Assembly: GCF_003568665.1 (NCBI RefSeq)
Contig: NZ_QXMH01000001.1
Coordinates: forward strand, 806,001 to 870,000
Length of the DNA: 64,000 nt
Direction of reading: 5' to 3'
Source: Chitinophaga alhagiae
GTDB taxonomy: Bacteria; Bacteroidota; Bacteroidia; Chitinophagales; Chitinophagaceae
In this document: positions 17,348-25,913 of the stretch, piece after piece
Numbering within the stretch: position 1 is the stretch's first letter
Layout of the letters: each line of letters starts with the position of its first letter
Made by a program: the position numbers and the translations under genes
The notes under the pieces: model-generated
What the model was told of the DNA's origin: nothing
What the model saw: only the letters and a program-made list of their open reading frames with translations
The model's database searches: none

Positions 17348-19881
17348 ATTGCTGTAATCTTCGTTGTGCCTTTTGTAATGATGATATCTGTATCGTAAAC
17401 TTTTTTCAATGGCAGTTGCGGCAGCTGGCTACGGTCTTTGATCACCTTGTTCACTGCCGTACCATAGTCTTTAAAAGACTTTTGCGGCGCCTGCCCCGCA
17501 GGTGGCGCGGTTACCTTTACCGGTTCAAAGGTGCGCAGCGTGAACTTGCCCCCAAAAGAGCCGTCAAAGCGGATCTCCGCCGCCAGGAGCTTTCCGTTTT
17601 TCCAGGTAATATCTACTGCTCCGCCGCCTTTCACTTTCAATCCCTTTACGCTGCCATCCGGCCATGCGGAGGGAAGAGCAGGCAGGAGGTGGATGGCGCC
17701 GTCATGACTTTGCACCAGCATTTCCGTGATGCCGGAGGTAACACCAAAATTGCCGTCTATCTGGAAAGGCGGGTGGGCATCAAACAGATTGGCATAAGAG
17801 CCGCCGCTGTTGTCTGCCACGCTGATAGCATCAGATTCCGCCAGGAAGAGTTGTTTGTTCAGCATAAGGTAAGCATGGTCACCATCTTCCAGCCGCGCCC
17901 ACCAGTTTATCTTCCAGGCTTTAGACCAGCCGGTGCCGCCGTCTCCGCGCAACTCAAGACTGCGTTTGGCGGCTGCCGCCAGTTCCGGCTGCCTGCGCGG
18001 ACTGATCATGTTGCCGGGAAACAGGCCGTAGAGGTGGGAAAGATGGCGGTGTTTATCATTCGGATCGTCCCAGTCCAGGTACCATTCCTGCAACTGACCA
18101 AGGCGGCCGGTGTGGAGGGGGTACAGGTCTTTCAACACCTGCCTGAGCCGGGCCACCAGTGCCGCATCCGTTTTAATTTCTTCTGCCGCCGCAATGGTGC
18201 GCGTAAAAAGATCATGTATGATGGAAATATCCATGGTGGAGGCAATGCTCACGGAACCCTTGCGTTGGCCGTTGATGAGAAAATTGTTTTCGGGCGAAGT
18301 GGAAGGGTTGGTGACCCATTTCCCTTCCGGGTTTTTCGCCAGCCAGTCCAGCATGAACTCCGAGGCGCCTTTCATCAGCGGGTAAGCGGTGGTACGCAGA
18401 AAAGCGGTATTGCCCGTGTAGGTGTAATGCTCCCACAGGTGGCGGCAGAACCATGCGCCGGCCATTGGCCAGATAGCCCAGCGCGGGTCTCCCTTCGGGT
18501 CTCGCCAGTCAAAGCCCCCGGAGGGAGAAGTGAGCGCCCAGATGTCTGCATTATGATGCGCGGCCCAGCCGCTCATGCCATAGTTCACAGCGGCCGTTTT
18601 GCGGCCGTTCTCCGCCAGCTGGCCAATGAAGGTGAACAGCGGCTGCGCGCATTCGCTGAGGTTGGCCGTTTCTGCCGGCCAGTAGTTCATTTCGGTATTG
18701 ATGTTGGTGGTATAGTTGGAGCCCCATGGCGGCTGCATCTTGTCGTTCCACAGCCCCTGCAGGTTCATGGCCGGGCCGCCCTTGCGGGAGCCCGCTATCA
18801 TGAGGTAGCGGCCGTACTGGTAAAGGAGCGTGGTCAACTGCGGGTCACGGTTGCCACCGGCTTTGGTATAGGCTACCAGGCGGGCGTCTGTGGCTTTGGA
18901 TGAGCTGCCATCGTCCCCAAGGTTAAGCTGTACGCGGTTGAACAGTTTCGTGTAGTCTTTCAGGTGACTATCCAGCAATGCTTCATAGCTTTTGGGGCGG
19001 GACAGGTATTGCAATGCGGCCGCAGCGGCATCTTTACCCTCCGTGGCTGAATTTTTGAACGGACCGTTATAACTGGTGCCTATGGATACCAGCAACACTG
19101 CTTCAGTAGCGTTGGTGATCCGCAGACCTTGCGCATCCGCCTTGCTGCTGCCGCCCTTCAGGCTGGCCTTCACATGCACTTCATATTTAGTGCCCCTTTG
19201 GGGATCATATTCTATTTGCCTTTTTTCATATGGGCGGTGGGGCACGTAAGCAGGCGCCTGCCCGCTCATCACAATGTGCGCATCGCTGCGCCTGGTGATC
19301 TTTGAAGGCATCGGATTATTGAACCCCGCATGAAAGCTGAGAGCGCCGGGGCGGCTGCTCCGCCAGCGGATCACCAGCAACTGGTCAGGGTAGCTCACAA
19401 AAGTTTCGCGCGTGTATTCCACACCGTTGTCTGTATATTTTACCGTGGCCACGGCCGTGTTGAGGTCAAGGCTCCGTTCGTATTTTTCCGGTTTGCCGGC
19501 GGGGGCGGTGTTACGCAGCAGCAGGTCTCCCAGCGTTATATACCTGGCAGAATAAGGACCCAGCATTTGCCGGCTGAGCGAGTCTGCCAGCATGTACTCC
19601 CCTTTCCACAGCGCTTCCCGCACTTTGGGCAATACGGCCCTGGCGCCGGGGTTGTTGCCATCTTGCGGGCCGCCGCTCCACAAAAAACCTTCATTGAGCT
19701 GCAACCTTTCTTCCTGTACCTGTCCGAAAACCATAGCCCCCATGCGGCCATTGCCAACGGGCAATGCCTGGTTCCAGTTCTTTGCCGGCTGCTGGTACCA
19801 GAGCTTCAGCAAGGGGTCCTGGCTGAACCCCGGCATAGACATTGTGACCAATAATAAAACAGGAAAAAATAATCTCTTCAT
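17344..19881 (-). CDS. Alpha-L-fucosidase/glycosidase, GH95
   Basis: An 845-residue secreted protein (signal peptide residues 1-20) of GH95, inverting alpha-1,2-L-fucosidases or alpha-L-galactosidases. Signatures in order: [29 protein letters not shown] at the N-terminus (in pieces), [29 protein letters not shown] (in pieces, residues about 370-400), [13 protein letters not shown] with the acid Glu, [13 protein letters not shown], and [15 protein letters not shown] with the conserved Asp. Length matches the family. It is first in the operon with GH29 and the lyase, and two LacI-type operators lie upstream, so it is probably induced by a sugar released from the substrate. Confidence 0.94.
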   Translation of the reverse strand: MKRLFFPVLLLVTMSMPGFSQDPLLKLWYQQPAKNWNQALPVGNGRMGAMVFGQVQEERLQLNEGFLWSGGPQDGNNPGARAVLPKVREALWKGEYMLADSLSRQMLGPYSARYITLGDLLLRNTAPAGKPEKYERSLDLNTAVATVKYTDNGVEYTRETFVSYPDQLLVIRWRSSRPGALSFHAGFNNPMPSKITRRSDAHIVMSGQAPAYVPHRPYEKRQIEYDPQRGTKYEVHVKASLKGGSSKADAQGLRITNATEAVLLVSIGTSYNGPFKNSATEGKDAAAAALQYLSRPKSYEALLDSHLKDYTKLFNRVQLNLGDDGSSSKATDARLVAYTKAGGNRDPQLTTLLYQYGRYLMIAGSRKGGPAMNLQGLWNDKMQPPWGSNYTTNINTEMNYWPAETANLSECAQPLFTFIGQLAENGRKTAAVNYGMSGWAAHHNADIWALTSPSGGFDWRDPKGDPRWAIWPMAGAWFCRHLWEHYTYTGNTAFLRTTAYPLMKGASEFMLDWLAKNPEGKWVTNPSTSPENNFLINGQRKGSVSIASTMDISIIHDLFTRTIAAAEEIKTDAALVARLRQVLKDLYPLHTGRLGQLQEWYLDWDDPNDKHRHLSHLYGLFPGNMISPRRQPELAAAAKRSLELRGDGGTGWSKAWKINWWARLEDGDHAYLMLNKQLFLAESDAISVADNSGGSYANLFDAHPPFQIDGNFGVTSGITEMLVQSHDGAIHLLPALPSAWPDGSVKGLKVKGGGAVDITWKNGKLLAAEIRFDGSFGGKFTLRTFEPVKVTAPPAGQAPQKSFKDYGTAVNKVIKDRSQLPQLPLKKVYDTDIIITKGTTKITAI

Positions 19882-20070
19882 GTAGCGTGAGTTATAGGCG
19901 CTGAAACTGCTGCTCCATGGGAGTACAGTTCATCTACACACTGTACTTTCCCATGGAATGCAGCAAAGGCATGTCAGAATAAAAATACATGACCTAGTTT
20001 TCATAACGCGGTGCCCTCTGCGGGCATATTTAAAAAAAATTTAGTTGAATGTCTGTGCGTTTAGATTTAT

Positions 20071-20084
20071 TGCAAACGTTTGCA
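20071..20084. promoter_or_regulatory. LacI-family operator, proximal copy
   Basis: TGCAAACGTTTGCA is a perfect 14-bp palindrome with the central CG step typical of LacI/GalR-family operators. It lies 190 bp upstream of the GH95 start within the 331-bp non-coding region 19882-20212. Confidence 0.75.
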
Positions 20085-20129
20085 TTATTATGGTTGCGGG
20101 GATAAAAATTACCGTCCCGAATATAGTAT

Positions 20130-20151
20130 GCAATTTATGCAATCGGTTGCA
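20130..20151 (-). promoter_or_regulatory. LacI-family operator, distal copy, abutting a -7 element
   Basis: TGCAATCGGTTGCA at 20138-20151 is a near-palindrome of the same class. On the minus strand it is directly followed by TAAATTGC (20137-20130), a partial TAnnTTTG match. The GH105 promoter near 62.25 kb has the same arrangement. Between 19882 and 20070 nothing else was recognised apart from the GH95 leader. Confidence 0.6.
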
Positions 20152-20212
20152 CATAAATAGCCTTTATTTTATCTTTTATTAGTGATAAATTCACATGTAC
20201 CTGCTAAAATAT

Positions 20213-21508
20213 TTAGCTCCCCTGCAGCGCGGGGCTAGTGAAACCCAGTGAGCGCAGTCCTTCCCCTATTTCGGGACAACTCATGAAAAGCCGCCACAGC
20301 AGCCCGCTCCGGTAGTTTTCAATCATCACCACAATAGGGCCCTGGTCAATGGCGAGGTACTGATGGTCATACCAATTGACGGTTTCATTGAACGCGTCAT
20401 AAAACCCGTACTTGCCCCAGAGCTTGTTGCCTACTTTGTTATAGAAATATTTAAGGGCCTGCATGGAATACTCCGGTGTGTACGGGAAAGAAGAAAGGGC
20501 AGCCGTGGGCGTGATCACGCCCAGGTCATTGGTGGGAGAATGCGCGTTATACCCCTGGTGATTGTCGCTGGCGGTGAGCCCCCAGCAGTCGGCGCTGTAG
20601 CCTTTGTATTTTTTCGGGTTGTTGATGCAATATTGCCGGTTAATAAGGGTATGGTTGCGGTTCTGTTCCCAATAATCCGCATAGCGGTCTTTCAGTCCGC
20701 GCGGGTCAAGCCCCAGGAAGGAGTAGTGCGTAAAAAACAACGGGCCGCCGTAATCAAAGCCCAGCGGCAGTTTGATGCCCAGGTACTCCCGGCCGTTCAG
20801 AAAATGGTTGCTCACGGCCCAGCCGCGGTGATATACGCGGGGAGAAATGGCGTAGGTGGGCGATGAGGCGCCCAGCACATACGCGATCAGGCACTCATTC
20901 CAGCCACGCACCTGGTGGTTCATGGCCCACCCGTTGTTGGGAGACCAGTGCCAGTACAATACATCCTGCCCATCTCGCGTGTACCAGTCCCACTCCGCAT
21001 CGCGCCAGAGGTTGTTGATCTTGTTGCGCAGCTCTCTTTCTTTGGGTACATCCCGGTCAAAATATTGCCGCACAGCTAGCAAGCCCTGAAACATAAAGGC
21101 AGATTCCACCAGGTCTCCCCCGTCGTCTTTCCGGCTGAACGGCACCGTTTTACCGGTGGTACCATCCAGCCAGTGCGCCCAGGTGCCGTGGTAGTGTTCT
21201 GCCTTGGACAGGAAGTTGACGATCTTCAACATCCTTTCCAGTCCTTTTTCTCGGGTAATGAACTTCCGTTCTATACCCACTACAATGGCCATTACGCCAA
21301 AGCCTGAGCCGCCGATGGTAACCACATTGGGCGTGGCCGTGCGTTCAGGCGCCAGGCCTGATACCGGATGGGCGAAAGACCAGAAATAATCAAAAGTTTT
21401 TTGCTGCACCAGCGTGAGCAACGCCGAATCTCCGAGTTGCGGCCGCTTTTGCGCGGCAGCTTGCAGAAGCGTACAGATCAACAGTACGGTTGTAAGGAAT
21501 GTTCTCAT
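20213..21508 (-). CDS. GH144-like endo-beta-1,2-glucanase (glucoamylase-like fold)
   Basis: The ATG at 21508 gives 431 residues with a signal peptide ending near AAAQK. The sequence follows the glycoamylase-like family assigned to GH144, known from a Chitinophaga endo-beta-1,2-glucanase (sophorooligosaccharide-forming): TFDYFWSFAHPVSGLAPERT near the N-terminus, TIGGSGFGVMAIVVGIERK, WYTRDGQDVLYWHWSPNNG (in pieces), NECLIAYVLGASSPTY, and a DCWGLTASDNHQGY loop. The start overlaps the stop of the upstream susD remnant (TGATG), showing that it once belonged to an intact polysaccharide utilisation operon. It appears intact itself, but its partner uptake system is destroyed. Confidence 0.85.
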   Translation of the reverse strand: MRTFLTTVLLICTLLQAAAQKRPQLGDSALLTLVQQKTFDYFWSFAHPVSGLAPERTATPNVVTIGGSGFGVMAIVVGIERKFITREKGLERMLKIVNFLSKAEHYHGTWAHWLDGTTGKTVPFSRKDDGGDLVESAFMFQGLLAVRQYFDRDVPKERELRNKINNLWRDAEWDWYTRDGQDVLYWHWSPNNGWAMNHQVRGWNECLIAYVLGASSPTYAISPRVYHRGWAVSNHFLNGREYLGIKLPLGFDYGGPLFFTHYSFLGLDPRGLKDRYADYWEQNRNHTLINRQYCINNPKKYKGYSADCWGLTASDNHQGYNAHSPTNDLGVITPTAALSSFPYTPEYSMQALKYFYNKVGNKLWGKYGFYDAFNETVNWYDHQYLAIDQGPIVVMIENYRSGLLWRLFMSCPEIGEGLRSLGFTSPALQGS

Positions 21509-22437
21509 CAATTATAGCCAGGATTTCGTGTTAACCGGTTATTACTCAAAAGTATCTGTTCCTGTGGAATGGGGAACAATTCATTTTTCCCGTCCACAAA
21601 ATTTTTTCCGTGCGCGCGCATCACCTGCCCTGCCGCACCAGGTCCCAGAAGCGGTCATGTTCCATGGCCAGCTCCACCCTCCTTTCGTTTCATATCTTCA
21701 GCCGCAGCGCTACCTGCCCGCCGGTAGCATTGGGCAGCCCGGCCTTTTTGCGCACAATGTTCAGCTTGTTCAGCGCCTCCGCGGTATTGCCCAGCTCATT
21801 GGCAGCTTCCGCGTAGATCAGCAGCAACTCCCCGTACCGCAGCACCCGCAGGTTTTTGGGCGTACGGTCCGGGCTGCCGCAATACGGCTCCATGGAGCGG
21901 CTGTGATACGCTTTGTAATTGTACCTGTCATTCTCCACGGAATCACGTGAAGGTACGCGAAAACCGTCCCATAACACGGTGCCGGCCGGCAAAATGGTGA
22001 TGATGGTGGCATCCTTCCGTTTGTCTCCCGGCTCATACGCCGCTACCAGGTCTGCCGTAGGGTTGTTGAACCCGAACCCGAAGTCTGTCCACCCCCTGCG
22101 GGCGCGGATGCCCTGGTTGTTGGCATACAGCTCTATGGCAGCATTGCAGGCAGCGTTGGTACCTGTTTGCACTTCAAAGATCGACTCTATGGAATTAACG
22201 CCTTTCATCCGCCAGATGTCAGCGTAACTGGACAAGGTATCATACTACCTTGCATCGATTACGGCTTTGGACAGTTCAAACGCCTTTTGCCAGTTTTTCT
22301 GGTAAAGGTACACCTTGGCCAGCAGCGTTTCTGCCGCTCCCTTCGTGATGCGGCCCACCGGGGTGGCGCCTTTCAGCGGCAGGTGATCTACCGCAAACTG
22401 CAGATCGCTGATGATCAGCTCGTAAATTTCCGCTGCG
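21508..22437 (-). pseudogene. susD-like lipoprotein gene, decayed
   Basis: The remnant reads as a SusD/RagB nutrient-binding protein without its N-terminal third. The interior (AAEIYELIISDLQFAVDHLP, TKGAAETLLAKVYLYQKNW) is interrupted by an in-frame TAG at 22245-22247, continues (SSYADIWRMKGVNSIESIFE, NLRVLRYGELLLIYAEAANE), meets an in-frame TGA at 21690-21692, continues with NERRVELAMEHDRFWDLVRQ, stops again at 21621-21623, and finishes in another frame with the canonical tail ELFPIPQEQILLSNN and NPGYN. At least two stops, one frameshift and a 5' deletion make it non-functional. The 5' end is fused to a susC fragment. Confidence 0.9.
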
Positions 22438-22662
22438 ACCAATGAACGAAAACAGCAGCGTGGCGTTGGCATCCGGCACCTCCAGCGTATAAGTGCCATC
22501 CGGCTGGGTAACAGTGCCCTGCGTGGTACCCTTTACCTGGATGGCAACACCGGGAACGGGGTTGCCATCCGTATCCTTTACCGTACCTTTTACCGGTACA
22601 TAAAGCGCAACCGCCAGCCGTGAAATGAATAGTAAATACAATAACAGTAAGCAAGGTTTCAT
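22438..22662 (-). pseudogene. susC-like TonB-dependent receptor, 5' fragment only
   Basis: The first 75 codons of a SusC-type receptor survive: ATG at 22662, a hydrophobic signal segment (LLLLYLLFISRLAVAL) and the CarboxypepD_reg-like domain (VKGTVKDTDGNPVPGVAIQV, DGTYTLEVPDANATLLFSFIG). At 22434-22440 the sequence switches, out of frame, to the middle of susD. A deletion has therefore removed nearly all of susC and the start of susD. Confidence 0.9.
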
Positions 22663-22829
22663 ACACAAGCAGTTTTGGGGTTTTGCAGAGATGTACAGAG
22701 AGAAAAGGACAGGCCGGTTTTCAGGGGGGTACATCATGTACTACAACAGAGTGGGGTGAATGTTCAGTAACAGCCGGAATATCTTGATGGGGGCGGAACA
22801 GCCGTAGCGGATCGGAAGAAATTGCATGC

Positions 22830-22863
22830 AAAAAAAGAGCTGACCCGTTTGACCGGTCAGCTC
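22830..22863 (-). terminator. Intrinsic terminator of the sulfatase gene
   Basis: A 9-bp stem (GAGCTGACC with GGTCAGCTC) is followed by a run of seven T on the minus strand, 50 bp after the sulfatase stop. A second small hairpin CCCCATGCGGGG at 22869-22880 lies between. Confidence 0.8.
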
Positions 22864-22913
22864 CCTATACCCCATGCGGGGGTTATGCATATTAATTATT
22901 CAAGCCTGTTTTA

Positions 22914-24371
22914 TCAGTTCATGGCCACTCTTCCCGGTTCTCTCCGCTCCGTTCCTTTCATATTTTTCAGGTCGTCTCCCAGCGTTTGCCGGTACTGGTC
23001 TGCCAGTGCTTCCAGCTCTTTCACCACTTCCGGGAACTGTTGCTGCACATCCAGCGTTTCACCGGGGTCCCGGCTTAGGTCGTACAGCGCGAGGGGCACC
23101 GTTATGCTTGGCTGAGCGCCGGGGAAACCATCGTAGCCCGGCAGGTTGTTTTTGTAAGTGCGGCCTTTGTGGGGAAACACCAGTTTGTATTTTCCCTTCC
23201 GGATGGCCTCCAGGTTGTTGGTACCGTAATAGTACACAAAATGGTCTCGCGGGTTGGCGCCTTTTTCCTGTTTCAGAAGGGAGAGGATGTTGAGGCCGTC
23301 TATTTTTTTGGCAGGCATTTTTGCCCCGCAAATGTTTGCCACGGTAGGTAAAATATCAATGGTGGAAGCAATGGCATTGGTAATAGTGCCAGCAGGTATC
23401 TGGCCCGGCCACTGCATGATGCAGGGCACGCGCTGGCCGCCTTCAAAGCTGGTGCCCTTGCCTTCCCGCAGGCCGCCTGTGTTGCCGGCATGGTTCCCGA
23501 AGTTCAGCCAGGGGCCGTTATCACTGGTAAATATTACCAGGGTATTTTTGTCAAGGCCGGTCTCTTCCAGCGTTTTCAGCACGGCACCTATGGAGGCGTC
23601 CAGTTCCTCCATCAGGTCCCCGAAAAGGCCTGCCCCGCTTTTGCCCTTAAATTTGGGAGACACGGCAATGGGCACATGCGGCATGCTGTGTGCCATATAC
23701 AGGAAGAAAGGTTGTTTTTTATGCGCCCAGATGAAGTTGCAGGCGCGCTCCGTGTACAGCGAGGTCAGCTCAGACTGGTCTTCCAGCGTTTTGATGATGC
23801 GCAAGGTATTGTTGCCCTCTATCAGCGGCAGCGGCGGCAATTTGCCACGCCTGTTAGCGGTGTCCGTAATAGGTTTGCCATCGTAATCCACAGGCCACAT
23901 ATCATTGGAATAAGGCAGCCCCAGGTACTCATCAAACCCGTTCTGGAGGGGCAAAAAAGGCGGCTTGCTGCCCAAATGCCATTTGCCTACCATGCCGGTG
24001 CTATAGCCTTTTGCCTTCAGCAGCTCCGCAATGGTTTCTTCCTCATTGCTGAGGGCGGTAGGAGATGCCGGAAATAACGCTCCGTGAATGCCGATGCGGT
24101 TGGGATAACACCCTGTGAGCAAACCCGCGCGGGAAGCGGAACACACGGCCTGCGCCGCATAGAAGTGCGTAAAGCGCATGCCATGGGCGGCCATACGGTC
24201 AAGATTGGGCGTTTTGTAAGGCCCGCCGCCGTAACTGGCCGGGTCTCCATACCCCATATCGTCCATAAAGATAATAACCACATTGGGCGCAGGCGCCTTA
24301 CGCGGCATAAAGCTGCAAACGGCCGCAACCGCGGCTGCCAGCACTACGCCGGCCATAATTTTTTTCATCAT
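22914..24371 (-). CDS. Secreted sulfatase (S1 family, formylglycine type)
   Basis: A 485-residue exported sulfatase. NVVIIFMDDMGYGDPASYGG supplies the paired metal-binding Asp residues; Cys77 in CSASRAGLLTG (C-x-A-x-R) is the residue converted to formylglycine; TGMVGKWHLG and FTSDNGPWLNFGNHAG complete the active site. Length fits S1 sulfatases. The target may be a sulfated fucose or hexosamine, given the fucosidase neighbours, but the subfamily cannot be assigned by eye. A strong hairpin lies only 28 bp upstream of the start, so transcription probably depends on partial readthrough or a promoter hidden in that short gap. No formylglycine-generating enzyme gene is in the window. Confidence 0.92.
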   Translation of the reverse strand: MMKKIMAGVVLAAAVAAVCSFMPRKAPAPNVVIIFMDDMGYGDPASYGGGPYKTPNLDRMAAHGMRFTHFYAAQAVCSASRAGLLTGCYPNRIGIHGALFPASPTALSNEEETIAELLKAKGYSTGMVGKWHLGSKPPFLPLQNGFDEYLGLPYSNDMWPVDYDGKPITDTANRRGKLPPLPLIEGNNTLRIIKTLEDQSELTSLYTERACNFIWAHKKQPFFLYMAHSMPHVPIAVSPKFKGKSGAGLFGDLMEELDASIGAVLKTLEETGLDKNTLVIFTSDNGPWLNFGNHAGNTGGLREGKGTSFEGGQRVPCIMQWPGQIPAGTITNAIASTIDILPTVANICGAKMPAKKIDGLNILSLLKQEKGANPRDHFVYYYGTNNLEAIRKGKYKLVFPHKGRTYKNNLPGYDGFPGAQPSITVPLALYDLSRDPGETLDVQQQFPEVVKELEALADQYRQTLGDDLKNMKGTERREPGRVAMN

Positions 24372-24391
24372 ACCAAAGAGCGGGTTTTACC

Positions 24392-24430
24392 AAAAAAAGA
24401 AACACTGCGTTAAATTTAACGCAGTGTTTC
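24392..24430 (-). terminator. 32-bp perfect palindrome acting as terminator
   Basis: Positions 24399-24430 form a perfect inverted repeat with 16-base arms and no spacer, followed on the minus strand by seven T. It lies between the GH29 stop and the sulfatase start. The hairpin loop would be the central AT-rich bases. Confidence 0.8.
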
Positions 24431-24455
24431 CAGTATTTATAATTTACGGCAATTT

Positions 24456-25832
24456 TTAGTCTGCCATCATCAGCTCTATCACCGGTATTTCCACATCCGG
24501 CTTCAGTACCGGCAGGCTCAGGTTCAGGTCGTTCTCCCCGAGGCCATTTGTTTTGTACCCGTGGCCTGCGGGCGCCCTGAAGCGGATCTCGGAGCCATCA
24601 TGCAGGAACTGGGCGTATTTGATCTTACCTTTGTAACCGGGCAGCGTGAAGTTTTGCAGGGGATAGTCCAGCAGGTGTACGTACAGCCGTTTGGTAACGG
24701 GGTTGTAGGTGAGCAGGGTATTGTCTGGCCGGGCATACTGGTCAGGCGCCTGCGTGCAGCCGTAAATGGCGCGGCCGTTCAGTTCCATCCAGCTGCCCAT
24801 ACCGCTCAACGCCGCATCGGCGCGGTTGTCAAACTTGCCGCGGGCGGTAGGGCCTACATTCAGCAACACGTTGCCGCCTTTGCTTACAGATTCTATCAGC
24901 AGCACCAGCAGTTGTTTTACGTTCTTCCAGGTGGTCTCGTCCCGGAAGTACCCCCATGAGCCGGAAAAGGTCTGGCAGGTTTCCCAGGGTACACGTTTGC
25001 CATTTTCCGTGGGCCAGGCGGCCACCTTATATTGTTCCGGTGTTACAAAATCACCTCCGTCCGCATATTCTTTGAGATCAAGCCTGTCATTCACAATAAT
25101 ACCGGGCTGCAGTTTGCGCACCATTTTGATCAGCTCTACGGAGTTCCAGTCGTTGTGGTCTTTCCCGAATTTGCCGGGGTAGGAAAAGTCCAGCCAAAGG
25201 ATGTCTACCTTGCCATAGTTGGTAAGCAGTTCTTTTACCTGGTTGGCAAGATACGTGCGGTATTTGCCCATGTCCCGGTTTTTGTTCAACTCCGCATAGC
25301 CGGCCTCGTTCCTGGGCCGCAGGGGATGGCTGCGGTCTACGGTAAAGTCAGGATGGTGCCAGTCTATCAGGGAATAATAGAAGCCTATTTTCAGCCCTTC
25401 CGCGCGGAACGCATCCACCCATTCCCTGATCAGGTCTTTTTTAATGGGCGTGTTGGTGGCCTTGTAGCTGGTAAATTTGGAATCGAAAAGGCAGAAACCG
25501 TCGTGGTGCTTGGTAGTGATCACCGCGTATTTCATGCCCGCTTCTTTCGCTTTTCTGGCCCAATCACGGGGATTATAGAGATCAGGATTGAAATACTCAA
25601 AATACCGCTGGTAGACGGAATCAGGTATCTGCTCCCTTGTTTTTACCCATTCGTGCCGGGCGGGCAGGGCGTACAGGCCCCAGTGTATGAACATCCCGAA
25701 GCGGTCATTCGTCCACCATGCCAGGCGTTTTTCTTTTTGTTCCAGTGTTTCGCTGAAGATCTTTTTTTCCTGTGACGTGGCGCTGATTGCCAGCAGCAGG
25801 CCGCAAACAAGCAGCAGGGCGGTACGTTTCAT
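24456..25832 (-). CDS. Alpha-L-fucosidase, GH29
   Basis: About 458 residues from the ATG at 25832 (another ATG lies two codons upstream); both give a typical signal peptide (LLLVCGLLLAISATSQE). The barrel shows WTNDRFGMFIHWGLYALPA, YAVITTKHHDGFCLFDS, LKIGFYYSLIDWHHPDF and VDILWLDFSYPGK with Asp215 as expected nucleophile. A short beta-sandwich of about 90 residues ends the protein, so it lacks the long extension of the other GH29 in the window. It follows the 716-residue glycosidase-like gene by 81 bp on the same strand, probably one transcript ended by the palindromic terminator. Confidence 0.94.
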   Translation of the reverse strand: MKRTALLLVCGLLLAISATSQEKKIFSETLEQKEKRLAWWTNDRFGMFIHWGLYALPARHEWVKTREQIPDSVYQRYFEYFNPDLYNPRDWARKAKEAGMKYAVITTKHHDGFCLFDSKFTSYKATNTPIKKDLIREWVDAFRAEGLKIGFYYSLIDWHHPDFTVDRSHPLRPRNEAGYAELNKNRDMGKYRTYLANQVKELLTNYGKVDILWLDFSYPGKFGKDHNDWNSVELIKMVRKLQPGIIVNDRLDLKEYADGGDFVTPEQYKVAAWPTENGKRVPWETCQTFSGSWGYFRDETTWKNVKQLLVLLIESVSKGGNVLLNVGPTARGKFDNRADAALSGMGSWMELNGRAIYGCTQAPDQYARPDNTLLTYNPVTKRLYVHLLDYPLQNFTLPGYKGKIKYAQFLHDGSEIRFRAPAGHGYKTNGLGENDLNLSLPVLKPDVEIPVIELMMAD

Positions 25833-25913
25833 ACTCATATAGATTTTAACAGGCGCACAAGTTAGGCGTTCGGAACAGCCTGCGCTCATAGGATATTGGC
25901 TGGTATGCGTATT

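Noticed and set aside
22822..22831. TTGCATGCAA as another LacI-type operator
   Set aside because: It lacks the central CG and the correct half-site spacing, and it lies in the tail of a terminator rather than at a promoter.
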